A stretch of 25,286 nt of DNA from Dehalococcoidia bacterium UBA1328 (GTDB taxonomy: Bacteria; Chloroflexota; Dehalococcoidia; Lucifugimonadales; Lucifugimonadaceae), in assembly GCA_002306815.1 (NCBI GenBank), contig DBTA01000008.1, positions 1-25,286 on the forward strand, given 5' to 3'. Positions 14,441-21,925 of this stretch are shown here, piece by piece. The notes beneath the pieces are model-generated. The model did no database searches, was not told where the DNA came from, and worked only from the letters and a program-made list of their open reading frames with translations. Numbering within the stretch: position 1 is the first letter of the stretch; every line of letters starts with the position of its first letter. A program made the translations under genes and the position numbers.

Positions 14441-15544
14441 CTAGTTGGCGGGTTCATTACCCTCAGCGAACTCTTCGACAGCTACTCGTGCATCGTCGTC
14501 ACGCATTTGAACCGGAGGTGACTTCATAAAATAGGCAGAGGCGGGCTCAATTGCACCGCTAACGCCCTTGTCCATGGCAATCTTGGCGCTTCGAATAGCG
14601 TCAATTGCTACACCAGCCGAGTTCGGGCTGTCTTCAACTTCCAGCTTGAGCTCAACGTTAAGTGGCTGATCACCCCATGACGTACCTTCGAGGCGGATGT
14701 ATGCCCACTTTCGGTCTTCGAGCCAGGGGACGTGGTCGGAAGGACCAATATGTACATCGTCGGTTGGAAGCTCTTTTTCGAGCTGCGACTGAACAGCGTT
14801 GGTCTTCGAAATTTTCTTCGACTTCAGACGTGACCGCTCGAGCATGTTGTAGAAGTCCGTGTTCCCGCCAAAGTTCAACTGGTACGTCTTGTCGAGTTGA
14901 ACACCGCGGTCTTCGAACAATCGTGCTAGAACTCGGTGAACGATGGTCGCGCCGACCTGTGACTTGATGTCATCACCAACGATCGGGACGCCACGATCGA
15001 TGAAACGCTTCTGCCAGTAGGCCTCACGAGCAATAAACACGGGAATGCAGTTCACGAATGCGACACCCGCAGCAAGAGCCTGCTCGACGTACCACTTGGT
15101 CGCCTGTTCGGAACCAACCGGTAGGTAGTTGATCATTACGTCAACTTCGCGCTCTCGGAGGATACCGACGACGTCGGCGGTCGTTCCACCCGGAGTTGAT
15201 GGGTCGTGGTTTACATCGACGAGATCTTCGAGATATTCACCGATTCCATCGTGAGTCATGCCACGATCCACAGGTACGCCCATATGAGGTACTTCGTGGA
15301 ACTGTACAGCGTTGTTGTTCTTGGAGATCAACGCCTCTGAAAGGTCCTTGCCGACCTTCTCAGAGTCGACGTCGAAAGCGGCAACAATGTTCACATCGCT
15401 AAGTGCGTAACCACCGAGAACGTTGTGCATCAAACCTGGGATTCTTGCCGAACCCTCGTCAATTTCACTGTACTTGTGTAGTCCCTGAACCAGTGACGAT
15501 GCACAGTTACCTGCGCCAACAATCGCAACATTGATCTTACCCAA
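14441..15544 (-). CDS. ino1: Inositol-3-phosphate synthase, actinobacterial type
   Basis: A 367-residue cytoplasmic enzyme that converts glucose 6-phosphate to 1D-myo-inositol 3-phosphate using bound NAD+. The Rossmann motif is VAIVGAGNCASSLVQGL near the N-terminus. Other hallmark segments are LPVGSEQATKWYVEQALAAGVAFVN, PIVGDDIKSQVGATIVHRVLARLFEDRGV, SKKISKTNAVQS and DHVPWLEDRKWAYIRLEG. The C-terminal part has DSPNSAGVAIDAIRSAKIA and ASAYFMKSPP. These match the actinobacterial Ino1 group closely and the length is typical. The start is TTG, supported by AGGAGG (15552-15557) seven bases upstream. It supplies inositol phosphate to the phosphatidyltransferase two genes downstream. The gene lies about 200 bases downstream of a HTH regulator read the same way, and that interval contains a palindrome. 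Confidence 0.95.
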   Translation of the reverse strand: MGKINVAIVGAGNCASSLVQGLHKYSEIDEGSARIPGLMHNVLGGYALSDVNIVAAFDVDSEKVGKDLSEALISKNNNAVQFHEVPHMGVPVDRGMTHDGIGEYLEDLVDVNHDPSTPGGTTADVVGILREREVDVMINYLPVGSEQATKWYVEQALAAGVAFVNCIPVFIAREAYWQKRFIDRGVPIVGDDIKSQVGATIVHRVLARLFEDRGVQLDKTYQLNFGGNTDFYNMLERSRLKSKKISKTNAVQSQLEKELPTDDVHIGPSDHVPWLEDRKWAYIRLEGTSWGDQPLNVELKLEVEDSPNSAGVAIDAIRSAKIAMDKGVSGAIEPASAYFMKSPPVQMRDDDARVAVEEFAEGNEPAN

Positions 15545-15631
15545 CGTGGAGCCTCCTAAAGAAAAATCTTGAATAAAGATGATGCGAACAATCGACGGTT
15601 GGTGTCCTTTATCGAGTCATCCACCCGCAGC

Positions 15632-15645
15632 CGTTCTGAAGAACG
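15632..15645. promoter_or_regulatory. Palindromic operator candidate upstream of ino1
   Basis: CGTTCT-GA-AGAACG is a dyad with two perfect six-base arms and a two-base centre. It lies about 90 bases upstream of the ino1 TTG, in the interval after the regulator gene. No known regulator consensus is claimed. Confidence 0.35.
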
Positions 15646-15745
15646 TTGTCCAGATTAGGGTTACTCCACAGGAGGATTTGGGAATCGTTTCGCTTTTTCA
15701 GAGGAGTATGTTCCAAAATATTCCAGAACTACAACCTCAATATGG

Positions 15746-16696
15746 TTAAACAACCACTTGCATGGCTTCAGCTATTTCAGAAAGAGAGTGAGTTTTTATG
15801 TGAGGATTCACGCCCGACCAGATATAGTCGAAATGTTGGCGCAAAATCGAAGCGTACCGACTCTGTGATTTGAACAGCATCATGGGAACCAGACCGTCTA
15901 TCGAACTACCATCGACATTGTTTTTGGGTTTTCCGAAATGGTAAGTCTCAATGTATGCCACCGATTCGGTCATCACTAGATATACCGAGGGCCAGTGGTC
16001 GACAAACCTAACGTCGATTCCGAAATACGACCGGGATTCGGCTTCGCGTTTCATTGATGCTATTACGTTCAGGCTCCGCCAACTATCGTTGTACAACGGA
16101 CCTGCCTTAAAACGATCCTCATCTTCAAACTGGGCGCCATCTTCGGCGACAGCTCTTGCGCGTGCAAATTCGCTGACGGGATTTACGAGAATAGCGCGAA
16201 CCTGAACGCCTCTATCTTGGGCAGCCATTTGTTTAAGTATGGCTGTGTGACCTCGGTCACCAAAAAACTCTCGAAGCCCGATGCCTTGCAGCAAGATTTC
16301 GCCTTCTGCATCTTCAAGTGATGAGCCAATCGAAGTCGACGTTTCCGGATCTGAACTGCGAGGACCCAATACTCCTAGTAATCCCTGGTTCACCGCACCA
16401 GAGAGAATGTTTGTGAATCTAGCGAGATGCTCTGATTCGTCAGCGTGTACCGAAGCAGTGTCATGTTGTGGCAACGGTAGCTGCTGGGCGGAATATTGAT
16501 TCGCTGGTGTATATCCGGAAGCTTGGATACCAGCTGTAGACGAACTGGGTTGAATAAGCGACTGAACCGATTCTTCGGTGACGATCCAGGATTTACCGAT
16601 ACGGCTTGCCGGTATCAATCCTGATTTCAGCCATTTGTACACAGTCTTTTCGCTGACGTTCAGGCGAATCGCCACGTCACGCACGCTGAGATTCAT
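15746..16696 (-). CDS. Helix-turn-helix regulator with C-terminal effector-like domain
   Basis: A 316-residue predicted DNA-binding protein. Residues 1-50 form an excisionase/MerR-like winged helix (MNLSVRDVAIRLNVSEKTVYKWLKSGLIPASRIGKSWIV), the HTH_17 type. A Ser/Gln-rich linker follows. From about residue 130 there is an alpha/beta domain: LQGIGLREFFGDRGHTAILKQM, VRAILVNPVSEFARARAVAED, FGIDVRFVDHWPSVYLVMTESVAYIETYHFG. This resembles the PLD-fold-like sensory domains found attached to some HTH regulators, but I cannot name the ligand or family with confidence. Only a weak GGGGTG precedes the ATG. Its position directly upstream of ino1 and the glycolipid genes suggests it may control them, though it could have unrelated targets. 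Confidence 0.7.
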   Translation of the reverse strand: MNLSVRDVAIRLNVSEKTVYKWLKSGLIPASRIGKSWIVTEESVQSLIQPSSSTAGIQASGYTPANQYSAQQLPLPQHDTASVHADESEHLARFTNILSGAVNQGLLGVLGPRSSDPETSTSIGSSLEDAEGEILLQGIGLREFFGDRGHTAILKQMAAQDRGVQVRAILVNPVSEFARARAVAEDGAQFEDEDRFKAGPLYNDSWRSLNVIASMKREAESRSYFGIDVRFVDHWPSVYLVMTESVAYIETYHFGKPKNNVDGSSIDGLVPMMLFKSQSRYASILRQHFDYIWSGVNPHIKTHSLSEIAEAMQVVV

Positions 16697-16806
16697 TTCG
16701 ACACCCCATAGTTCTGCTTACAGCATCGTTATTCCTGATAATTCCTAAATAATGGTAATTCATCGCAACTTTTCGCTCAATGACGAAGTTGAGCGTTATT
16801 CGGATC

Positions 16807-16849
16807 AAACAAAAAGCCGCTGGCAATTTTTGTAAGCGGCTTTTTGTTT
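16807..16849. terminator. Strong bidirectional terminator after gamma-glutamyltransferase
   Basis: AAACAAAAAGCCGCT (16807-16821) and AGCGGCTTTTTGTTT (16835-16849) form a perfect 15-bp stem with a 13-base loop. The GC core is flanked by A- and T-runs. It starts about 22 bases after the ggt stop on the minus strand and is the clearest intrinsic terminator in the window. Confidence 0.85.
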
Positions 16850-16870
16850 ATGCGGTTTATAGCTGGCTCG

Positions 16871-18499
16871 TTACCAGCCGACTGCCGAACCGTCCTTACG
16901 AGGTTCGGAACCAGCGGTGAGCACCCCAGTCTCAGGATCACGAGAAATGACCTGACCACCACCAAAGTTAGTGCGTTCATACCCAGATACAACGTGAACA
17001 GTGTGACCGCGTTTTTCGAGGTCTTTGACGACGTAAGGTGAAATATCTTCCTCAACCATTACGTCCTGCGTGTCCTCGACATCGATCTTGAAACGCGGTG
17101 CGTCGAGCGCTTGTTGCGAGTCCATTCCGAAGTCGATCATATTCGACGCAACCTGTAGGTGACCTTGCGGCTGCATGAAGCCGCCCATCACGCCGAAGCT
17201 CAACCACATTTCATCGTCCTTAGTCGCCATTGCCGGGATGATGGTCTGGAATGGTCGCTTATTACCTTCAAGATAGTTCATATGATTCGGGTCGAACGAG
17301 AACAGTGAGCCTCGGTTCTGGAGCGCCATTCCAAGAGTTGGAACAACTAAGCCAGTACCGAACCCTGCGAATAAGCTGTTGATGAACGAACAAGCTGTTC
17401 CTTCTCCATCGACTGCAGTGAGATAAACGGTGTCGGCTCCACCCATTGGGTCGCCATACGAAACATTCGGATCTGCTTGGACTTCAGAGATTCCAGCTCT
17501 CCGACGGTTAGCGTAGTCCTTGCTCAGCAGTGGACCAATCGGAACCTCCGCAACGCGAGGATCAGCGACGTACTGAAACGCGTCGGCGTATCCACGACGC
17601 ATCGACTCGATGAGATAGTGATACCGATCAGAGGACTGAGCGCTCATGGAACCAATGTCGAATCCTTCAGCCAGATTCAATGCAATCAGTGCCGCAATTC
17701 CCTGACCATTCGGCGGACATTCCCAAATGTCCACACCACGGTAGTTGGTGCTAATCGCCTCATCCCAGTCGGAACGGTGGTTCGCCAAGTCTTCCTCGGT
17801 CAACCAGCCACCTTCAGACTGAACGAACTCGGCAGTCTTCTTAGCTATCTCTCCCTTGTAGAAGGCTTCGCTACCGCCTTCAGCGATCATTTGAAGAGTA
17901 CGACCTAGTTCTGGAAGCGTGATAATTTCGCCGTACTTTGGAGCACCATTAGCTCCCGATCCGGGGAGCAGCTCTTTACCCGAAGGTCGGTGGTTCAGTT
18001 TCTGGATCGTCTCAGCAGACCCCCAGGATCGGGCGATCACTTCAGATACGGCGTATCCGTTTAATGCGTAATCTATCGCCGGCTGAAGCACTTCTTGAAG
18101 GGTCATTCGTCCGTACTGGTTTAGCGCTGTCTCCCAACCGTGAACTGTTCCAGGAACACTTACCGCGAAGTGGCTTCCGTCGAGGTTGTTTGGAATCGAG
18201 TCGAACCCTGCTTTACGTACGTCATCGACGTTTGCAGCGGTCGCCTGTCGACCAGACCCGTTTAGAGACGCTACTTTTCGCTCGTTTTTGTCCCATATCA
18301 GAGCAAACATGTCACCACCAATACCCGTGGACATTGGCTCGACAACGTTCAGGACGGCTGCAGTAGCAACCGCGGCATCAATAGCGTTTCCGCCGTCGCG
18401 CAGCATTTGTAATCCAGCCTGCGCCGCAAGTGGCTGACTGGTCGCTACAGCGCCTTTTTGTGCAACTACGGCCGATCTTCGGGACTTAAAGTAACTCAT
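16871..18499 (-). CDS. Gamma-glutamyltransferase family protein
   Basis: A 542-residue Ntn-hydrolase of the gamma-glutamyltranspeptidase family, which self-cleaves into two subunits and hydrolyses or transfers the gamma-glutamyl group of glutathione-like substrates. The N-terminal subunit shows GAVATSQPLAAQAGLQMLRDGGNAIDAAVAT and EPMSTGIGGDMF. The catalytic Thr is Thr357 in GADTVYLTAVDGEG, aligned with the TTHYSVVD of E. coli. Later motifs are FGVMGGFMQPQGHLQV and NFGGGQVI. There is no signal peptide, so it is probably cytoplasmic, like YwrD-type members; glutathione may not be its real substrate. GGAG lies about eight bases before the ATG. A strong terminator follows, and a D-2-hydroxyacid dehydrogenase is transcribed divergently from a shared 113-bp interval. 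Confidence 0.93.
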   Translation of the reverse strand: MSYFKSRRSAVVAQKGAVATSQPLAAQAGLQMLRDGGNAIDAAVATAAVLNVVEPMSTGIGGDMFALIWDKNERKVASLNGSGRQATAANVDDVRKAGFDSIPNNLDGSHFAVSVPGTVHGWETALNQYGRMTLQEVLQPAIDYALNGYAVSEVIARSWGSAETIQKLNHRPSGKELLPGSGANGAPKYGEIITLPELGRTLQMIAEGGSEAFYKGEIAKKTAEFVQSEGGWLTEEDLANHRSDWDEAISTNYRGVDIWECPPNGQGIAALIALNLAEGFDIGSMSAQSSDRYHYLIESMRRGYADAFQYVADPRVAEVPIGPLLSKDYANRRRAGISEVQADPNVSYGDPMGGADTVYLTAVDGEGTACSFINSLFAGFGTGLVVPTLGMALQNRGSLFSFDPNHMNYLEGNKRPFQTIIPAMATKDDEMWLSFGVMGGFMQPQGHLQVASNMIDFGMDSQQALDAPRFKIDVEDTQDVMVEEDISPYVVKDLEKRGHTVHVVSGYERTNFGGGQVISRDPETGVLTAGSEPRKDGSAVGW

Positions 18500-18522
18500 C
18501 TACGGGGCTCCAAAACGCATAT

Positions 18523-18547
18523 CAACTCACGCTTATTCTGCGAGTTG
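18523..18547. promoter_or_regulatory. Dyad in the divergent ggt/dehydrogenase promoter interval
   Basis: CAACTC (18523-18528) and GAGTTG (18542-18547) form an inverted repeat with a 13-base centre, midway between two divergent genes. It could bind a shared regulator. No known consensus is recognised and the arms are short. Confidence 0.25.
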
Positions 18548-18612
18548 GGTCATACTAGCACCGTCCAAAGCAGAGTTACGCAGGTACCGCCTATTACGGA
18601 GCAAATTGACAG

Positions 18613-19692
18613 ATGACGGATCAACGCAAACCCCGAGTCGGCCTCGCATCAACAAGTGAGGTAAGGGATCGATACATTGCCGAGCCCGATCTCGAGCGTC
18701 TTCAGAAGTTTGCCGAGTTTGAATGGCGGGAATTTAACGAGGAAACAAGATGGGATGCAAGTCCTTCCACAAGTGTAGAAACAATGGCTGAGTTTCGAAA
18801 GTTTGTAGGTAGGCTGGATGCGGTGATTGTGTGCCATGGATCGCCCAAGGTCGGCGAAAGCGTGATCTGTGCTTCGCCGAATCTCGAATTTATCGGCGAA
18901 CTAGAAGGAGATCGATTCGCCCAAAGAATCGACGTAGACACGGCGATCCGTCATGGTGTTCGAGCTGTCGACACAACGCACGGGTCATCGTACCCGGTTT
19001 CCGAATGGGCGTTAGGAATGATGTTGATCGGATTACGAAACGCGGGGGCTCACTACCGTCGATTGATCGCAAACGAAGAATGGGGATCTGCTGATCAGCG
19101 TGATAACGAAGCCGATTTTTCTAAGAACGAAGAATTGACAGGTAAAACGGTTGGACTGATCGGTGCTGGATATATTGCTCGACGACTAATCGAACTGTTA
19201 AAGCCGTTTGGCGTCGATTTGCTAGTTCACGATCCTTACGTACAGTCGGAGTTGGCCAGTTCTTTGGGATTCACACTCACGACTCTCGAAGCTGTAATGT
19301 CGAAGCCTGACGTAGTCGTCTGCCTTGCGCCATTGACTCCCGGGACGCAAGGAATGATCGGCGAAGAACAAATCGCAATGCTCAAACCAGGCGCTGTTTT
19401 CGTAAACGTTTCACGAGGAGCGATCGTCGACTCTTACGCGTTAATTAGTCGACTCGAATCAGATGATATTACGGCGTGCCTTGATGTTTTCGATCCTGAA
19501 CCCATTCCGGTCGACTCGAAAATCCGACTGCTCCCAAACGTGTTCCTCTCACCTCATATTGCCGGAACGACCGAGCGATCTCGAACGCGATTTTTCGAGG
19601 AAATGGTGGGGGAATTAGAGCGGCACTTTTCGGGTCACGAAACGATGCATAATCTGACATCTCGGGTGCTCGCCAATCGCCGCGGACAGTAG
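18613..19692 (+). CDS. D-isomer-specific 2-hydroxyacid dehydrogenase
   Basis: A 359-residue NAD(P)-dependent oxidoreductase of the phosphoglycerate dehydrogenase/hydroxypyruvate reductase superfamily, interconverting a 2-keto acid and its D-2-hydroxy acid in the cytoplasm. The cofactor motif is GLIGAGYIARRL (from 181). The catalytic triad is complete: Arg268 in NVSRGAIVD, Glu296 in FDPEPIP and His315 in LSPHIAGTT. GGAG lies about a dozen bases before the ATG. There is no ACT or other regulatory domain, so it is not a long-form SerA. The substrate cannot be told from sequence. It is divergent from the gamma-glutamyltransferase gene and convergent with the peptide transporter operon. Confidence 0.9.
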   Translation: MTDQRKPRVGLASTSEVRDRYIAEPDLERLQKFAEFEWREFNEETRWDASPSTSVETMAEFRKFVGRLDAVIVCHGSPKVGESVICASPNLEFIGELEGDRFAQRIDVDTAIRHGVRAVDTTHGSSYPVSEWALGMMLIGLRNAGAHYRRLIANEEWGSADQRDNEADFSKNEELTGKTVGLIGAGYIARRLIELLKPFGVDLLVHDPYVQSELASSLGFTLTTLEAVMSKPDVVVCLAPLTPGTQGMIGEEQIAMLKPGAVFVNVSRGAIVDSYALISRLESDDITACLDVFDPEPIPVDSKIRLLPNVFLSPHIAGTTERSRTRFFEEMVGELERHFSGHETMHNLTSRVLANRRGQ

Positions 19693-19698
19693 AGAAAA

Positions 19699-19846
19699 TA
19701 CCGGATTGCTGCCGGAAAACATTCCGTGTAACGCTACACGGTTTCGCCTACACGGAAACGAAAAAATGAAAAAGTGGCCAACACATTGCCGTGTAGAAAC
19801 CGGGCTATATCAATCGTGAAAGTTACCGGATTACGCTACCGTGTAG
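19699..19846. repeat. Cluster of CCGTGTAG repeats in both orientations
   Basis: The convergent gap holds five copies of one 8-mer: CCGTGTAA (19724-19731), CTACACGG (19734-19741), CTACACGG (19748-19755), CCGTGTAG (19789-19796) and CCGTGTAG (19839-19846). The first two form CCGTGTA-ACGC-TACACGG, a tight hairpin. TACCGGATT also occurs twice (19699-19707 and 19824-19832). It may be a REP-like or terminator cluster between converging transcripts. Confidence 0.6.
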
Positions 19847-19850
19847 CCGC

Positions 19851-20834
19851 TCAGCGAGCACGTGGGTTAAGGACGTCGTTGAGTGCGTCACCAACGATGT
19901 TCCAGCAGAAAATCAGCAACCAGACAACAATAATTGGTGATAGCAGTTGTTCCGGGTGATCACGCAGTACGGAAACACTGGCTCCACCACGTGCGGTGAC
20001 ATCGCCGATCATCACGCCTAGACTTGGTCGTGGCGGTTGTACACCGAGTCCGAAGAAGCTCAAAACGACCTCGGATAGTGCGATAGCTCCGATGCCAAAA
20101 CTGACCGAAACGATCACGGGACTCACGACATTCGGAAGGATGTGTCGGAAAAGAATTCGAGGCGTTGATGTCCCCATGGCGCGTGCCGCTTCGACATACT
20201 CTGCCTCCCGCATCACAAGCACCTGACCACGAACCAGTCGCATCATTCCGAACCAGCTCAGGGGTAAAAGCGCCACGCCGATTACAAAGTAGTCGACGAT
20301 TCCAGAGCTAACCAATCCTGATATACCGGTCGAATCCTCAATATTGCGCGCAAATTCGACAATCCGCGGTCTAAGCGTCGCGGCTAGAAGAATGATCAAC
20401 AAGATATCCGGGAACACCGATATCACCTCACCGACTCTCATAATCACCGCGTCAATCCATCCACGGAAGTAACCGGCAACCAATCCGATACTCACGCCCA
20501 GAAGCAGGCTTCCGGTAATGAACGATGTAACGGTGATGATCACCGTCGTCTGTATGCCCCAAACAACTCGGGTGTAAAGATCTCGCCCGGCTCGATCAGT
20601 GCCCAGCCAGTGTTCGGCACTTGGCCCTTGTTGGGTATTGCGGAGGTCGGTCTCGCGGTAATCGTGGGTCTGAATTACCGGAGCGAGAATCCCGAGCATG
20701 TAAATAAATGTAATGATGATCAGACCGGAGAATGCCAAACGGCGCTTACGGAATCGCGACCACACTCCACGCCAGAATCCTTTCGGCTTGATCTGGTCAA
20801 GCTCTGTAGCTTCTATGTCAGCGATCGATGTCAT
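19851..20834 (-). CDS. Peptide-type ABC transporter permease, DppC/OppC family
   Basis: A 327-residue inner-membrane permease. A cytoplasmic N-terminus is followed by a first span (about 36-54), LGTDRAGRDLYTRVVWG (typical of the OppC N-terminal domain), then about five further spans. The EAA loop that docks the ATPase is EAARAMGTSTPRILFRHILPN. The protein ends in the family-typical FCWNIVGDALNDVLNPRAR. It starts four bases after the stop of the DppB-type gene, so the two are co-translated and should form a heterodimeric channel. The last gene of this set in the window; no ATP-binding subunits follow, so ATPases must be encoded elsewhere. Substrate is inferred from family only: di/oligopeptides or similar solutes. 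Confidence 0.93.
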   Translation of the reverse strand: MTSIADIEATELDQIKPKGFWRGVWSRFRKRRLAFSGLIIITFIYMLGILAPVIQTHDYRETDLRNTQQGPSAEHWLGTDRAGRDLYTRVVWGIQTTVIITVTSFITGSLLLGVSIGLVAGYFRGWIDAVIMRVGEVISVFPDILLIILLAATLRPRIVEFARNIEDSTGISGLVSSGIVDYFVIGVALLPLSWFGMMRLVRGQVLVMREAEYVEAARAMGTSTPRILFRHILPNVVSPVIVSVSFGIGAIALSEVVLSFFGLGVQPPRPSLGVMIGDVTARGGASVSVLRDHPEQLLSPIIVVWLLIFCWNIVGDALNDVLNPRAR

Positions 20835-20838
20835 TTAG

Positions 20839-21768
20839 CTACTGCAGCCTTATTCTAGGGTCGACGATTGTGTATGCGATATCGATCAAAAGGTTTGCTA
20901 GAACGAGCATTGCTGCTCCGAGCAAAACAAATGCAGTCAAAACAGGGAAGTCACGTTGGAAAATAGCGTCGAGTGAAAGTCGCCCTGCTCCAGGAATCCC
21001 ATAGATCAGCTCGACGATCAGCGATCCACCAAACATCCCAGCGAGTGTAAATCCCATGATCGTCAGGATAGGCAGTAGAGCGTTCCGGGCGACGTGGCGA
21101 TAATTGACCACAAAGTTTGACATTCCCTTAGCTCGAGCAGTGCGAACATATTCTTGACCAATTACTTCTAAAGTGCTCGCCCGCATGTGGCGTACGAACA
21201 CAGCTGCACCTGGAATTCCTATCGTTAGAGCAGGCAGAACAATTTGTGATGAGAAGAAGCCGCCCCACCCGGCAGCGGGAACCCAGTGGAGATTTACTGC
21301 GAAGAAAAGAATTAAAAACGGAGCGGTAAAAAAGACCGGCATGGCGTACAGGATCAACATCGTTATCACGATTGCGGGGTCTTTTCCCGTACCTTGCTTC
21401 TTGGCAGCATAAAACCCGAGAGGTAACCCAACCGCCACTGCAACTATGAGCGCCGCTAAGTTCAACTGGAGCGAAACCCAGAGCTTAGGCGCAATGATCT
21501 CGAGTACCGGTTTACCCTGGTAGTGGTAGCTTTCGCCAAAGTCTCCTCTTAGAGCATCAGCGACATAGAGCACGTACCGTACCGGGAATGGGTCATCGAG
21601 CCCTAGCCTCTCTCGTTCGCGCTCGATTCTTTCGGGTGTAGCCCTGTTCCCAAGTCGTAACTCAGCAGGGTCGCCAGGAGCCCACGTTCCCATCATGAAC
21701 ACGAAGAAAGCGGCTAGGGCAAGCAGCACCGGAGTCCACAGTAAACGTCGCACTATGTAAGCGAGCAT
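20839..21768 (-). CDS. Peptide-type ABC transporter permease, DppB/OppB family
   Basis: A 309-residue permease starting MLAYIVRRLLWTPVLLALAAFFVFMMG, the usual OppB start. It has PGDPAELRLGNRATPERIERERERLGLDDPFPVRY in the loop and an EAA-type motif EYVRTARAKGMSNFVVNYRHVARNALLPILT. The C-terminal end DIAYTIVDPRIRLQ is diagnostic. About six spans are expected. GGAGG lies 13 bases before the ATG, slightly far. The binding-protein gene ends 157 bases upstream with two small hairpins in the gap, so permease expression may be set lower than that of the lipoprotein. It pairs with the DppC-type permease. Confidence 0.93.
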   Translation of the reverse strand: MLAYIVRRLLWTPVLLALAAFFVFMMGTWAPGDPAELRLGNRATPERIERERERLGLDDPFPVRYVLYVADALRGDFGESYHYQGKPVLEIIAPKLWVSLQLNLAALIVAVAVGLPLGFYAAKKQGTGKDPAIVITMLILYAMPVFFTAPFLILFFAVNLHWVPAAGWGGFFSSQIVLPALTIGIPGAAVFVRHMRASTLEVIGQEYVRTARAKGMSNFVVNYRHVARNALLPILTIMGFTLAGMFGGSLIVELIYGIPGAGRLSLDAIFQRDFPVLTAFVLLGAAMLVLANLLIDIAYTIVDPRIRLQ

Positions 21769-21847
21769 GTGCGGTTACAGACCTCCGATGGTTATAGCTA
21801 ATCACCCTTCGTCAAACTTGAAGAGCGGTAAACAAATGCCCCGGTAT

Positions 21848-21883
21848 CGGTCTTTGACCGGATCACGACATATTACCTATGTC
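21848..21883 (-). promoter_or_regulatory. Two small hairpins between binding protein and permease genes
   Basis: CGGTC-TTT-GACCG (21848-21860) and GACATA-TTACC-TATGTC (21867-21883) lie in tandem between the two cistrons. Such intercistronic hairpins commonly protect the upstream binding-protein mRNA. They are short, so the call is tentative. Confidence 0.35.
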
Positions 21884-21925
21884 ATGTTGTACTGAGACAA
21901 AACTGCTTCTATGTAAGTGCCAGCA

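Noticed and set aside
19699..19846. CRISPR array
   Set aside because: Repeats are only eight bases, in both orientations, with irregular spacing and no cas genes.
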